From Nocardia takedensis NBRC 100417 (lineage in GTDB: Bacteria > Actinomycetota > Actinomycetes > Mycobacteriales > Mycobacteriaceae), in contig NZ_BAGG01000266.1 of assembly GCF_000308695.1 (NCBI RefSeq), forward strand, positions 1 to 64,000: DNA of 64,000 nt, given 5' to 3'. Below are positions 17,702-32,700 of this stretch, in pieces. Below the pieces are notes generated by a model. That model did no database searches and had not been told where the DNA came from. It was given only the letters and a program-made list of their open reading frames with translations. How positions within the stretch are numbered: position 1 is the stretch's first letter; each line of letters begins with the position of its first letter. The position numbers were made by a program, and so were the translations under genes.

Positions 17702-17770
17702 ACTGTAGCCGCGGCGTGCGCCGAGCCACATACGAGTAATATACAAACATAACATACTATACATTTCGAT
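17702..17770 (-). promoter_or_regulatory. AT-rich promoter region for the small membrane protein
   Basis: Reading the minus strand, a strongly AT-rich tract (17730-17769) just after the giant gene's stop leads into TGTGGC, a 17-base spacer and TACAGT (plus 17702-17707), about 60 bases before the ATG at 17642. The -10 fits TANNNT, while the -35 match is poor. The AT tract stands out sharply from its GC-rich surroundings and could act as an UP element. Confidence 0.3.
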
Positions 17771-20700
17771 CTATGGTCGCGGCCCGTGTGTGGCGCTCGG
17801 GACTGGTTGACGTGCCATGGAACGCCGGCGTTCGGCTGGGTCGCGGTTCGCAGCGGCTTTGGTCGGCGCGGGTGCGAGATTCGACTTCGGCGCGGCGGAA
17901 TCCGGAGCGGGAGGTGGGTCTGCGTCGGGGGCGACTGCGTCGATGACGATGTTGGTCGCTGGCGGAAGAGGCGGAGGACTCTGCGCCGACGGGTCGTTGT
18001 TGCCCACTGGTAGTAGGTCGGGGTCTTGGGCATAGAGTGCGGCGCGTTCGGCCATGTCGGCGCGCGCGGCGGCGATGTACTGGTCTCTGGTGGCGAACGA
18101 TGATCGGCGGACGGTTTCTTCGGTGGGGTTGAGGAACCGCGACCAGCCTGGCAATCGGCCTTTGGCGAGGAGTCGTTCTCCACGAGCGTGGCGGGCGGCC
18201 ACGGCCTCGGGGGAGTTCTGGGCGGCGTTGACTTCCAGGCGCAGCTTGGTCAGTTCGACCTTGGCGGTGACGAGTTCGTCGGCGTGTTCGTATGTGCTGC
18301 CGATGATGTTTCGGGAGTATTCGAGTTCGGAGTCCTTCTGTTCCAGGTCGGCACGAAGCTCGATGACCTTCTTGTCGAGTTTGGTGTATGCGTTGGAAAT
18401 TCGTGCGCTCAGGCCGCGGGCGGTATCCGCGTCGTTCGGTGGTTTGGCGGCATTCTTCTTGTCTGGGTCGTTGTTGTCGGCGGTCTTGACTTGGGGGAAC
18501 AGGTTCTCGCGTTCGATGCGAGCGCTGACCGGCAGGTCGCCGATCTGAAAATGCAGGACGTTGTAGACCGGGTCCAGCGTCGCGTTCACGGTGTGACCAT
18601 CGATGATCGCGATCGGGCGCGTACCGGTGGTGATGCCGTTGCGTTTGTATGCGGCGTCGGCCTCGAAGAAGGCATGCCGCGCGGCTGTCAGCAGCGCTCG
18701 GTTCGCTTTGCCGCGGTCGTCGTAGGTCTGACCGCCTACGCTGATCATGCCGGGATTGAGCCCCCAGGCGGCGGCGGCCGCGAGATGTGGTGTGGCGGCG
18801 TCGGTCAATCGTTTGATCTGCCTGATCTCGGATGGGAGAGTGGCGATCCTGGTTCGGGCCCGGTGCACGCTGTCGCTGTGGGCTTCCTCGAGGTTGCCGA
18901 GGCGGATCACCACTTGCTCGAGTTCTGCGATGGCGACGTGGCGGGGGTCGCCGGTCGCTATGGCCTTGGTCAGCGCCGCTGCTTGGGCTATGTCTCCTTC
19001 ATCGAATTGTTCGATCTCGTCGAGGTCTGCTCGACCTGTACGGGCTTGCTCGATGAATTCGGCTTTCAACTGCACTTTGGACCACATGAAAGCGTCGATA
19101 GTGCCCTCGGCGACGTAGACGAGGATGTGGACGAGCTCGTTCTGATTGTGTTGACGGATGATGCGGCCTTCGCGTTGCTCGAGCTCGTCCGGGCGCCATG
19201 GGACATCGATGTGATGTTCGGCGATAGCCCGGGTCTGGATGTTCATGCCCGTGCCCATCTTCTCGGTGCTGCCCAGCAGGACCGAGATGTGGCCGTTCTT
19301 GCAGTCCTCGCTGAGTTGGCGTTTGGCCGAGGGTTTCGCGAAGTCGTGAATGAATGCGATCTTGTTCTCGGGCATGCCGTCCAGCCCGAGTTCTGGCAGC
19401 CCCGCGACCAGTAACTTCTTGAGGGTGACGTAGAGGGAGCGATCCTTGGCTACGCCGGTGGGGGTGCCGCGGTCGCAGAACCCGATCTGCAATGCGCCCG
19501 GCACCGGATGCGGTTCGCCGTTGACCGAGCGGTACCGGTTGTCCTTGTTGGCGTGATAGATGGTGAGCATCTCACGCGCCACGTTGAAGGCGCGGGTGTT
19601 GGCGAGTTCGGAGTCCAAGCCGACCAGTAGAGCGTCCAGTGCGGCATTGCGGCCGTCAGAGAGGACTTTGAGAGGGTTGTCCTGCCAGGTTTTGTCGGGA
19701 TCCAGCTCCGATATGCGGTCGTCGAGGTCGGCGATGAAGTCTTTGATCTCCTGAGAAGGGTCGAAGGCAACGACCCGGCGTTCTCCGCCATGAAGTGCGG
19801 GCAGCTTCGCCGGTACCTGGCTGCGAGTGACGACGTCGGTGTAAACGCGGGTCAGCGCCAGCATCTGGGGGAGATTGGCGTAACTGGCGATCTTCTCAAT
19901 GGCGGTGACACTGGTGCCGGAGACATTGGTGGCGACGACGGACTTGAGGCTCGTGAACACCGATACCCAGTCCGTGACGTCGGCGATGCCGCGTTCCTCG
20001 AGCAAGTCCGGACGGAGATACTGCTGATGGACCCATTCCTCCACCAATGCATTGGCGATGCGGGTGCCGGTCGCGGCGGTTGCGATGCGCATGGTCTCGA
20101 TGGCCGGAGCTCGCCCTCGTGTGAGCGCCTCGGCGGCAGCGCGATCCCGCAGCAGAGCCAGAGCGATCGCGATGTTCTCCGCACGTCCCGAGCCCGGCGA
20201 CAACGAAGCCTCGGGCACGGGTGAGAAGCGGCCTTTGTTCTTGTAGCGGTGGAACTCGTCGATCAGCAGGTAGTCCATCCCGCTGTCTTCGAGGGTCAGG
20301 CCGGTGTCCTTGGCACCCTCGGTGAGCTTTTCGAGCCTGGTCGCGAGCTGCTTCTTGGCTCGGACCAGATCCTTGACACTGCGGTTCGGGACGTCGTCGC
20401 CGGAGTCGGCCTCCTCGAGCTTAGCGTCGACGGTAGCGAGCTGCTCGTTGATGTATCGGGCGCGCCGTGCCGGTTTGACACCGATCCTCTCGAACGTCGA
20501 CTCGGCCACGATGACGAAGTCCCAATCGCTGGTCGCTGTCTGGGCTACGAAGCGGCGCCGCTCCGCGGCATCCATACCCGGCGGGGCAGAGAGAGCGATC
20601 GAGGTCGGGAACCAGGTCTTGCTGAATTCGACGACGTCTTCGACTATGTGGTTGGGGACGACCAACCACGGCTGGTTGCGTAGCCCGTACTGGCGCAGCA

Positions 20701-23700
20701 ACCAGGCGATCATCAGCATCGTGCCGGTCTTGCCGGCACCGACGACGTGGTCGAGCTGCGTCGTGGGCTCGTTGATACCGCGCGCGGCCCCGTCGAGCTG
20801 GTAGCGGTAGGGCGTGATCTCCGACGACAGTCCCGGCACGATGAGGGAACGGCCGTCGTGTCGTGGCTCCACCATGCAGTTCAAGGTGGTGTTGAATAGG
20901 TTGACCAGCCGTTCGCGACGTTGGCCATCGGCCCACAGCCAGCGACGGAACTCTGCGCGGATGCGGTCGGCTTGGGCTTGGGCTTTGGCGGTGGCCTTGG
21001 TGTCGATCAGGGGCGCTCCGTCGGCCAGCTGTTGCTTCGAGTGGTTGACCGAGATCTGGCGGCTGTTGCACAGCGCTTCGAACAGCTCTAGGGCGCTGCG
21101 GTCCTCGGTGCCCCAGTTTCGTTCTTGGGCGGTTGCTTTGGATTCGCTTTCGAAGCGCACAATGCCGCTGAGGCGTGAGGCTTTCACTTCTTCGAGACCG
21201 AACGTCTGCCGGGCGAACTCGGTGTGGTCCTCCACCGGGATCCAGGCGGATCCGGGCCGGACTTTGATCCGCGCGGCTTCTCGCCATGGTGGGAGGACGG
21301 CTTCGAGGGCTGCGGCGTTCTCGGCGAACGCCGGGTCGAGGACTGCGGCCGTGCGTGCGCGGGTGAGCTTGGCGCGGACGTCGCCGCTGAGGTATTTCGG
21401 TGCCGGGATCAGCTTGTCGGGGGCATCGGGATCGTTGAATACCTTTCCGTGCAATCTTTTTCGTGCTGATTCGGAATCGACTCCGAGGAGTTCGGCGATG
21501 TAGTGCAGATCGACACCACGTCCAGTGCCCAAGCTGATCGACAGAGCCTCGGCAGGGTTGTCGGTGGACGTGATCTGGCGTGGTGCGGAAACGAGATCCT
21601 TGGAGAAGATGGCCGACTTGAGTGCTGTCCCAGTGCGTTCGTCGAAATGCTCGAGCGCCAAGACCGAGGCCATAGTCGGGTCGCGGCCGATCGCGCCCTC
21701 GAGATGGGGGCGACGCTTGGACCGCGGCGCGGCAGTCCACGCCTTTTCATCGATGTCCTCGACCACCTCGGCGGGCAGGGCGCCGGTATAGGCGCGGTCA
21801 TCGTCGTCGGAATGCTTCTTACGCCATTTGATCTCGAGGTCGGTATAGCGTTTGTCGTGCTCGGCTTGGCTGCGTTCGCGCCCTTCCTGCCAGCTGAATC
21901 TGTTGACCGGCCCGTAGCGCGAGACATAGTTGTCGTAGGCGCGGTTCAGGCGGCTCCGCGCCTGAGCGCGCTCGCGGGCGTCACCGTTCTCTCGTTGGGT
22001 GCTGGTGAGTTGGTGGGCGAGGTCGCGTAGATGCAGCAGTTGGCGGGTTTCGTTGGCTCGGGTCTTGAAGACTTTGACCGGCTCCCACGTTCCGTACTCG
22101 GTGGCAGTCTCGAACCCGGCATCCTCGCGGTGGCGCACCATGCCGATGGGATGGCTCAGCAGTTGATCGGGATCGCGGACCAGCAGTCCCGACTGTGGCT
22201 GCGCGAGTTCGGCGAGGTCGGCCGACCGCGCGGTCAGCCCGAGCTGCTGCCCCTTCGCCGTGCGCACAATCGCGCGCAGTGCATCGTCGACCTGTCCGGG
22301 TAGCAGAGTGGGATCCTCGTGAGTGACGTTGAGCATCCCGCCGCGGTACATGCCTTGTCCGGCCGAGATTTCGCCCAGTACGTGCTGCGGGTTGGAGGTG
22401 AACCACGAGTTGATCGCGAGCTTGGTGTTCTCGCCTGTGACGGTGTCGATGAAGTCGCGATCGATCGAGTGCAGGAACTCCGCATTGCGCGCCAGAACGT
22501 CGGCGGGCTGTGGGGGTGCCTCAACGCCGTCCGGTTGTGCTTCGCGTTTGCGGAGAACGATGATGTCGGTGACGACCGGTGTGCCGGCGACTCGGGTGAA
22601 GGCTGTGCCGGGTAGACGGACTGCGCCGATGAAATCTGCCTCGGCGAGCATGTCGGCGCGGGCGAGGCCGTCTTTGGCGTCCATCGTCCAGGCCGAGCTG
22701 ATCACGGCGACATAGCCGCCGGGGGCGGTCAGGTGCAGGGACTTTATAATGAAAGCGTTGTGCACGTTGTGCCCACGAGGGTTGTAGGTGGGGTCGCGTT
22801 CCTCCCAATTTCCGAACGGCACGTTACCCACTGTGGCCACCACCGAGCATGGGGGCAGATGAGTGTGCTGGAATCCCTCCAAGCGCACGAGCGCTTGTGG
22901 ATACAGGCGATGGATCAGCTTCGCGGAGATCGGCTCGTTCTCGACGACGATCATCTCGGCGTCGGCCGGTGCCAGGCCGACGAATGTGCCCGAGCCGCCT
23001 CCGGGCTCGAGCACGCGTCCGCCGTCGAACCCTGCATCCTGCAATGCCGCCCATATTCTCGCCGCGATGGAGGGATCGGTGTAGTGCGAGTTCAAGGTCG
23101 AGTCCGCGGCCGCCTCGTAGGCTGCCGGGTCCAGCAGTCCTCGTAGTCGGTCGCGGTCGGAGTTCCAGTCGGACTTGCGGGAGTCGAAGATGTCGGATAC
23201 CGCGCCCCATCCCGACCAGGCCGCCAACTGCGGGGCCTCCTCGGCGTCGGCGGGGCGATCCTCGCTGTCGAGGCGGGCCAGGAGTTCGATCGCGAGCATG
23301 TTCGCACGTGCTCGTGCGCGCTTGCCGCTGGGAACGGTGACGATTCCTGGATGCACCCAGTTGCGGGCGATCGAGTCTACGGTCCCGGAGGTCGCGGGCC
23401 GGTCGGAGCGTTCCTCGTGCGAGATCGCCGCCGCGGTGTAGGTGATGACTTCCTCGTCGGCGTCCCGTGCGAGTGCTGCGGCCTGGGCGTCGAGGATGGT
23501 GTTCCGCAGGCGGTCATACCCGGCACCGGAGTCATCGATCCAGAGGGGATCGATCAGCTCGGCCTGATCGATGACCAGCAGTGCTCGAGAAAAGTCGCCG
23601 CTTCGATAGGCCGAAATCGCGTCGACGTTGCGCAGTCGCTCGGCGTGTGCGGCGCGCTCGCGTCGACGTTGGGCAACCTGCGTTTGGGTTGCCATGCGGA

Positions 23701-26700
23701 TCTCGCTGCCGCGCTCGTTGATACGCGCCCGAGCCACCTTCTCGACCGCGGCCAGGCTCCGGCCGGGAGCCAGGTGACGCATCGCGACATCCGCAACGTA
23801 GGCCGCGACGGCTTGAGCGCCCCCGCGCCCCTTGAACAGGGAGGCGTAGTCGTCGGTGACCACGTTGATGATCGCGCGATCGAGAGCGCTCAGTTCGATC
23901 GGTGCCGTCCCGGCTGGGTGCGCGTCGCTGACCGCTGATCTGCTGCCTGATGCGACGGCGGGATCCGCAGACGCGTCGCCGGCGCGCGCCGATCGAGCGG
24001 GGGTGGGTGGACGTGTGCGGCCGGGAGCGATGTGGGCGTAGACCTCATCGAGGGACGGACCGAGAGTCTTGACTTCGCCGATGGTGTGGCTGGAACGCGC
24101 CGCGTTGTAGACGTAGGGGCCGAACGGGCCCTTGAGATCGAAGCGCAGCCGATAATGCACCGGAACGGCCATTTCTTGCGGGCTGTCGATCCGCAATTCG
24201 TAGCGGCGATCCGTGGGATGTAACTGCCGGAAATCACCCTTAGTTCTCCACCCGCGGGCGCTGGCTTCTTCGGCGACGAAGGATGCTTCAGGGGGTTCGA
24301 GTCGCGGTCCGACCTCAGCGGCGGCCTCCATGGCGTCCTCACACTGGAACGCGCGGATGACGTCCATGATCTGGGAGGCGGAGCCGGCAGTCAGATCCAA
24401 TGCGTCCCCCTCTCCGCCGGGCGGGACCTCATCAGGATCGGCGAAGGCCAATACCTCGTACACGCCGCTGCCCGGCTTCGGCAGTGCGACAATGAAAAAT
24501 CTGCGCACGGACCAGATCTCGAAGGCGGAACGAAGATCCTCGTCCTCATCGATGTACTCGTCGGCGATCCCGCCGAAGGACTCGAAAGCGCCGTTCAACC
24601 CGTCTGTGACCTCACCGGTGAGTTCGGAGCCTGTCACCTGCTGCCACACCGACAGAGCCAACGACCGCGCGATCGCGACGGGAGAGGGTTCGGATGCGAC
24701 CAACACCGAGACCGCCTCGCGAAGTCTCTGAACGTCGTCCTCGATGCCGTTCTCGGTGCCAGGGGCGCTGGTATCGGTGGACTGCTCGGCGGTCCATCGC
24801 CGCATGATTTCGGTAGCTGCGGGAATGGCGAACGTGCGATAGAACTCCGGGTCTCCGGTGCGGCTCATCCGCGCCAATGTGCCTGTGGTTGTCAGGTATT
24901 CGGTGAGCAGGTCCATCGCAGCCACCCGGTCCGGCTCGGCAGGCTCGGGCCAGGCGGGGGCGAGTTCGTCGATGACCTCGATACCGACGGATTCGGCGTT
25001 CTCGAGCACGGGGTTATGGGTACGCCAGACCGCGTCGGCGACCCGTTGGACCAGCGCTGGCAGCGTTTCACGGCCCGCGACCTGAGACCACGAGTCGGGC
25101 GGAGACCAACCGGGCTCTGTACCGAATTCGTCGTCCAGGACACTGGTGATGACGTCGCGAGCGCGGTCCAACGCGACCCCGAGATACTGGTCGTAAGTGT
25201 TGTTGGAGGAAGCGATTTCGACCAGTGGCCGTGCGCTCTGCGCGGCTTGGAAGATGCGTCCTTCCAGGCGCGCGGCCTCCTCACGACTTCGCTCCTCCGT
25301 CGGCTCGTCCGAGTGCCCTTCTATGGCAGGCACCGTGACGGTAGGTTCGTTGTGCGCGGGAGCACGAGCGGGCAGCGCGCGGGCGCGGATGAAGGCGTCG
25401 ATCTGCCCCAAGAGATCTAGGCGCTCGGTGTCGGGTACCCGCAGCCGGAACAGATCGAGTTCGAGCCGCGCGCGGGTTTCACCGGCGGCGGTGGGGTGGT
25501 CTGCGATCGACCAGATGGCGCGATCCAGTGCGTCGAGGATCGCGCGCGGATCGGTGTCGCCTGACCGCGCGATGGAACCCGACGAGGTCACGAGATCACG
25601 GGTCCGCCAACTAGCCCGCTCAGCGGCGCGTTGAGCGCCCAGATCGGCAAGTGTCCGACGGAGCTCGGCGTCGTGCTGGTCGGACAGCGGATTGTCGTGG
25701 TCCGGGGTGTCCGCCATCGCGAGCAGGTGCGCGATCCTTGCCTCGCTGTATCGGATTTGCAGTGCGATCAACGCGGATCGATTCTCCGGATCCGGCGCGG
25801 CTCGCACGGCGGCCAATGCGTCGAGTTCGGCGTGGGCCAGTGCCCGCAACCCTTCTGGGCCTCGGTGGTGAGGGTCGTTGTTGTGCGGTAGACCCACCGA
25901 GGCGATCTCGGCTATCAGCCGCTGTTTGTCCGCTTCGTCGAGTCCGGTGAGCTCGTGTAGGCCCGCGCCGTAGTCCTCCCGGGCGCGATCGAGTTCACCC
26001 AGCCTGGCTTCTCGGTCACCAGCCCGCGGCCAGACTTGCGAATCGAGGGCCAGCTCGGTGATCAACCGCGCGATCCGGGCCTCGGTGAAGAGGCGGCGGG
26101 TGTCCAGCACTGCTCGCCAGTCCTCGTCATCGATGCCACCTGTCAACGCGGACCAGGTGGCGTGTTCGACGGCCAGCGCGGTGGCCAACGACTGTGGGAC
26201 CGGCGCGGCGCTTCGCCCTCCGAGCAGTGCCTCGACGTCGGCGGTGGCCAGAACCGGCGCGACCGTGGGGTCGTGTGCCGCGCTCGGCAGCACGGTGATA
26301 TCGGCGGCCGTGAACCCGACCTCGATCCCTACCTGGTCGAGAGTGGGGCGTCGTCCCTCATCGTCGCCGGCCTCGGCCAGGTGCGCTGCCAACGAGCGCG
26401 TCCGATCGAAGGACGGTCGACCTCCGGTGAGCCGCCAGCGCAGGGTGAACCGGCGATGTCCGCGCACTGTGGTCGCCTCTAGTTCCAGGCGGAAATAGTC
26501 GCGAGCTCGGTCGGGATCGGCAGGGCCCTCATGGACCCTCCACCCACTTTTTCTGGCCCGTTCTGCGATCTCGGTCGCGTCGGAGGGAGCCAATGCCTTC
26601 GGTGCCGCGGTCGCGACTGGTCTTGTCTGTTCTCGAGCTGTTGCTGGGTTGTCGCTCGAGTGCCGCGCGGGAGACGGGTTGTCAGGGTGCGGCCGCGCGG

Positions 26701-29700
26701 TCGACCTCGGTGGCGTGACCGGGGCGGATAATCGGTCGGCGGCCTCTGGCCCATCGTTGGGTGCCTCGATGGCGGTGGTGGTGGCCGCAGTGATGGGGCG
26801 GTCCTGTTCTGCGTCGAATCCGGCTGTCAGGGCTTCGATCTCGGCCAGTTCTGCGATGATCCGTTCCCGAGACCGACCGGCTCGCGGCGAGCTGTGCTCG
26901 AGTTCGGCGCTCAGGCGTGCCACGCGGGCGGTGAAGTACTGCCGGGCACGTTGTGCGGGGGTGGATCCTTCGCTGGGAGAGCTCAGGTCGGATTCGACCA
27001 GGGCCCGGTGCGCGGCGCGTTCGTGGTCCCTCAGTACGCGCAGGTTCGGTGGAGGCGTGGGGGTGTCGACGGCGATCGTGCTGCGTGGGAGATCGACGCC
27101 AATCGAGTCGAGATGTGCTGTTCGCCAACGGATTTCACCGACGACAAGGGCTGTGTCGTCGAGGACGAGGTGGTCGACGAGCAGGGCGCGACAGACGGCG
27201 ATGCGAGGAGCGTCCTCGTTGCGCTCGGCGTTGGTTTGCTGTGCGCGGATGTGTTCTGTGATCACATGTCGTGCGCGGGCGGCGACGGTGTCGTGGAACA
27301 GGGCAGTTGGATAGTCGAGGAACTGATCCAAGCCCTCGTCGTCGAATGCCGCGGCGACCGCGGAGTCGATGATCTGGTCCGAGATCTGGTTGTGCTGCGC
27401 CGATGCTGCGTCCGGCGCGGGTAGTCGGTGATTCAATGCGGACAGCACCGCGCCCAGGCGGGCAGGAATCTGTTCGGCGACATCCTCCCCGCCGATGCTG
27501 ACCGACTGATCCTGCTGGAACCGATATCGACGTTCGCCGGGGACCTTGGTCCAAACGAGCTCGAATTCGTGGCGTTTCGCGGGAGGCTTCGCTCGTAGTC
27601 TCAGTGTGAACCGTCGGGGGAGCGCGGACCGATCGTCTGTCAGTCGCCACCCGGCCCGCTCTGCGCGAGTGATCATGTCGTCCAGCTCCTCGTAGAGGTA
27701 AACCGACGGCGGTCTGGCGAACTGCGGAGGATTGGTGATCGGTCGCCACACGTACTCGAATCTGTAGGTTGCGCGGTCCCGAGCCTGTTCGATGGTCTGT
27801 ACCGGCTGTGAACTCCTGTCCGGTTCCGGCGGAGGTCCGGCAACGCCGGAGGCGTCAGAGGAGGATTCGGCGGCGGGGTCGTACTCGGTTCGTTGGGTCC
27901 GGAAGGACACCTCGTTGCGGGTGAGGTCTACTTCCAGTCCTTGGACGCGGCGGCTGCGGGTGTGGTGTTTCCAGGTGCGATTCAGATACCAGGCGCCGTC
28001 GGGGCCGATGCGTTTGGAGAATTTGAATCCGTGTTTGAGCAGTATCTGGTGCAGGTCCAGGTCGGTCCGGCTGGTGCCGTGCACCAGCGTGCCTTGCAGG
28101 GTGTGTGCGATGACGATGCGTGCTGTGGTGGCTGTTCCGCTGGTCGACGGTGTATCGGTGTGGGTAGAGCTCTGTGTCTCGGTCGGAGCTATTGCCGAGC
28201 GGGACCGTTGGCGCTGAGTGTCGTAGGCGATGTCGATGACCTGTGTGCGGTGCAGTTGACGCAGGGCGGACATGATCCCGGCGGGGTCGTCGGTGGTGCC
28301 GATGCCCGAGCGAGCGTGCCATCGATCGCCGATCGGTTCGACCTGCCAGAGATGGTAGGTTCGCCCGCTGGCGTCCTGTGCGACCAAGTAGTGGTGCTGG
28401 CCGATGCCGATCACGAGTTGTCGTATCGAATCGTCGGGACTGCGGAGATGCACGCCGACGTAGCGTTCGACGGGTTCGTAGAGGTCCAGGCGCACGGTCG
28501 CGCCGTATCGGTCGAGGTACATCGGCGCGGTTGCCGACTCGTGCTCGAACGTTCGTCGGCGGGCTTCTTTGTGCGCTTCGATTTCTGCGATCGGGTGGAG
28601 ATCTTCGCGAATGCGTTCCAGGGCTGTGGACAGTGAGTTCTCCTGACCCAGCCAGCGCCGTTGGTTTCCGCTGAGAGGCGCGGCGTCGTCGTTGTCGGTG
28701 TCGGTCCACAGCTTGAAATTCGGCCCGCTTGCGGTGACCGCGGTGTCGATGAGGTAGCGGTGTCCGCCGGCTTCGATCGTCCGTCGATCGCTGGTTCCGC
28801 CGAGGTCGCGCTCGAACGATGCGATCAGCCCGTCCATCGGAGCGAGGTCGGGGTCGAGCTGCGGTGGAGGGGCGGTGGGGATCGGCAGCAGGTTGCGGCG
28901 TGCTCGATCTATCGCTTCGGAGAGTGAGGCGGGGGTGACTTCGGCGGCACCTGTAGTCGCCGTCCAGTGGTGGTGGTTCTCGCCCACGCCGGTGTTGACC
29001 AGCATGATCGGTGCGTGATCAGTTGTGCCGACCTGGATTTCCGTCGGGCTGATGACCCGCAGATCCGTGGTAGTCGGCCCGGAGTTCATGACCTCAGCCC
29101 AGGGATCGGCGGTGCCGGCCAGGTCGGTGAGGATTCGGGGCAGCAGCTTCTGCGCGAGGTGGTCGACGGGATCGATCTTCCAGTGCGCGAGGTGGTCGCC
29201 GAGTGCGGTACCCGGGTGCGAGGTGGTCAGGAGTGCGTAGACATCGCGCAGGGCCGCGCGAGCCAAGGGCCACTGTGTGGGGGCGTCGTGGTCGGGCCCG
29301 GATTGCATCAGGTGTGAGGTAGCCAGGGCGCGCAGTACGGGGTCGCGGCGAGCCAGTGGTTCGGCGAGTTCGATGAGCGCGAGTGATGCCTCCTCGGCCG
29401 AGGGGGCTTGTGCTTTGGGTGGGGACATCTGCGGAGTGGCTGTGGCAGCCGCGACGTCGGCTTCGCCGGAGGGGAGTGCGACGGCTTCGGGAGTGAGGAG
29501 ATCGACGATGCGGGCGCCGATGACGGGGATCTGCTCGTGCAACCCGAGGATCATGTCGACACGGTTGGTGTCGCGTTTGCCTTCCGCGTGCGTGAGTTCT
29601 GTGTCCAGGCGAGCGTGTACGAAGTCAGCAACGATCGTTTGCGCGGATTTTTCGCTGTGCAGCGCGTTTGCCAGGTCGAGAACCAGTTGGTCGGCGGCCC

Positions 29701-32700
29701 GGGCGGCGGTGATGATCTGCTCGGTGAGATGGGTGGCGGCGGAGTCGGTGTCGTAGCGGGCCCGCACAGGTCGGGCGTTGATGACGCTGTTGACCTCGGA
29801 CAAGGGGACGGTTTCGTGTGGGCCGTCGGGGTCGTGGATGGAGGATCGTTCGGGATCGTAGGTGTAGCCGCGGCCGTCCGGATCAGCCGACCAGACCGCG
29901 TTGATCTGCACCGGCGCCGAGCCGTCGGGGTTGTGGAGCACCACTTTCAGCCGTGGGGCGGGATTGTCGCGGCGGTGGCGCCACCGATACGAGATCGACC
30001 ACCCGCGATCGTGCGCGTTGTCGATGGTGTCCAGCAGATCTCGAGGATCGGTGGTGTCGTAGGACTTCGGGGTCGGCGGACGTTGCTGGGCGGGCGTTGC
30101 CGCCCGACCGCGATCCCCGGACGGGGTGTCCGCGGGCGGTGTATCGGCTGCGGCTCGGCCAGTGCGGCTGTATCGCTGTCGGAGTTGGTGGTAGGTGGTG
30201 TTGCCGTCGCCTGGCCACAGCGGGTCGACAAGCTCGGCGCTGTCGAGATGGGCCAAGGCGGACTCGAAGTCGGATTCGCCGAATGCCTCGGCGGCGGTCT
30301 CTCGGTGGCTGTGGGCGAATCGCTGGCGGGAGTGGCGTCGTGCGACCGCCTGTTCGGCAGAGCAGTCCACGATTCGGTCGTGGTGCTCGCGGAGGTAGGT
30401 TTCGATGACCTGGCGTAGTGGCTCGAGTCCGTGACGGCCGTTCAGTTGCGCAAGGGCGTGGGATTTGGCCAGTCTCTCGGCGGGGTCTGGCAGGTGTGGG
30501 AGGCGTGGGTGTCGGTGGGCGTTGTCCTCGACCACAGATCGCAGTATCGACAGTTCGAGGTCGCTGTATCGAGCGGTCGCGATCAGGTCGGATACCACGT
30601 GTGACCAGCGCTTTTCATCCACTCGGTTGCGGAAGTCCGGCGTGGTGAAGATTCCGCCCGCCAAGTCGGCGAGCACGCCGGACACTTCACCGTGTCCGAG
30701 TTGTGCAGGAACGAAGACAACTTCTCCAGCCAGGTCAGGGTGAGACCAGGATTCGTCCCGCCCTCCGATGGGAATCGGCCAGTATCCGCGGTGGCGCAGC
30801 AGCGAGCGCAACCAGTCCGCATCGATCGCGCGGAGCGCGTCGTATGCCGGTGTCATGACCCGTCCCGGCGACCAGAGCGCGAACGCTGTCGCGACTGCGG
30901 AGTAGTCGCGCCCTGGTGGCTGAGGTGGTTCGGCCCTCGCGGAGGGCTCGGGAGTGATGTGGTCCTGTGCCGCGTGGCTGATGTCGGGTGTCGTCGCTGT
31001 TTCGGCGGGTGTGGCGGTGTGGTCGGGGTTCAACCGCGCGGCTGCGCCGGAATGGTGGATGCGGAGAACAGCCATGGCCTCCTCGACGCTGCTGGCTTCG
31101 CCTAGCGGATCGAGCTCCTCCTCGCCGCAAGCGTGGACAGCGATGGCAGTGACCGGGTCGTCGGTGAAGGTGTAGTCGAATCCGTCGCGGCTGATTGTGA
31201 GCACACTGCGGCCGTCGAGGTCTGGATTGAAACTCTCGAGGCGTTCGCGCTCGACATCGAGGATTTCGGTGGTCGCCCACTCTTGGTAGTGCTCGTCATC
31301 CGCGATGGGGGGATCGGTCCGTGTGCTGTCGATCACCGCGGCGACCAGCAGCGCGGTGACGGCCTGGGAGCCACGCAACAGGTTTGCGACGGGGAGCAAC
31401 GTCGGGTGCGTGCTGTACGGGTCCGCATTCGTGGCGTCGCGCAGGGCTTGCCTGGCTGCGGTCGCGCCGTATCGGGTAAGGACGTGGTGGGTCCGCATCG
31501 AGATTATCGCTTGCAGAGCAGCATTCGCTCGGGCTGTATTGGCGACGGAGTCGAGGAAGCGGCCGATGTTGACGATGTCGGCGGAATCGCTGCTCGCGGC
31601 GCCGGCGATGGCAGCGGTGCGAATGATGCGCCGCCCCAGGGTGAGCCATATGTCGCGGTCGCTGTGGTGCAGGCGGCCGAGCGGAGTGATGAATTCGGCC
31701 CATCTCTCGGAATTGGGATTGCCGTCGGCGAAGGTCCTCGACGCGCAATCCCAGAGGCGTTGATTGATCACTCCGGATGTCGATGTGTCGAGATGCCCTC
31801 GGGTGAAGCTTTTGCGAGATTCGCGGACTACGGTTCGCACCAGGTTTGTCAGATGTAGGCGGTCGCGGGCCTCGCGGACCGCGGCGCGCTCCTCGAGCAG
31901 TTGCCCGGCGAGAGGTGGGTCCGCGTTCGCGATCTCGGCATCCAGTCGCGCCAACTGCGCCTCGCGCCACATGATGGTCGGCTCGGCGTTGCCCTCGAGC
32001 CATACCCGAGGTGTCGGCGTGGTCCGCATGAGATCGTGTGCTCGCTGCTCGCGATCGCGTAGTGCCTCGATGTTCGATGTAGATGCCGGGGCATCGTGGA
32101 TGGGTCGCGGGGACTCGTCCTGTCCGGCGATGTTCCGCGTCGAGGCAGCGGATACCGGTTCGGCGGAGGGGGACGTTGCGGCAAGTGACCGCGCGGAGGG
32201 TGTCGGGGTTCCGCCGTTGACGGTGGTGTAGTCGAAGATGTAGGCGAGGGAGCCGGGGTCGAGGACCTGTCGGGCCCGTGTGACCGCAACGTAGGCCAGT
32301 CGCAGCTCTTCCGGGGCGGGAAAGCGGGTCTCCCCGGAGTCCGGGTCCGTGGTCGGACCGCGGAAGTCGTCACCGATGCGAACCCGGTCCCATTCCAGGC
32401 CCTTGGCCTTGTGTGCGGTCGAGACGATGACCTCGGGTGCTGCGAGCGTCAGGACACGCGCACGCGCGGCATTGCGCTGTTCGGTGGTGCCGGTGGCGAT
32501 CCAGACTTGCCGGACGGCACCCTTGTTCTTGCCGCTGGTATGACGTCGCCCCTCGGGATGGGGGCGGTAGTCGAATCCGGCGCGGCCCAGGAGTGCGCGG
32601 TGCGGGTAGGTGTCGCCCTCGGCGATCATCGCGCGGTCGGTGTCGCGGAACGCCACTTTGTCCAGTCCGTTTCCGGTCACCTCGCGGACCTGGCGTACCA

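Noticed and set aside
16612..18183. 523-codon minus-strand frame covering the primase end, the membrane protein gene and the giant gene's 3' end
   Set aside because: It crosses two better-supported genes and has low-quality composition; no domain is visible.
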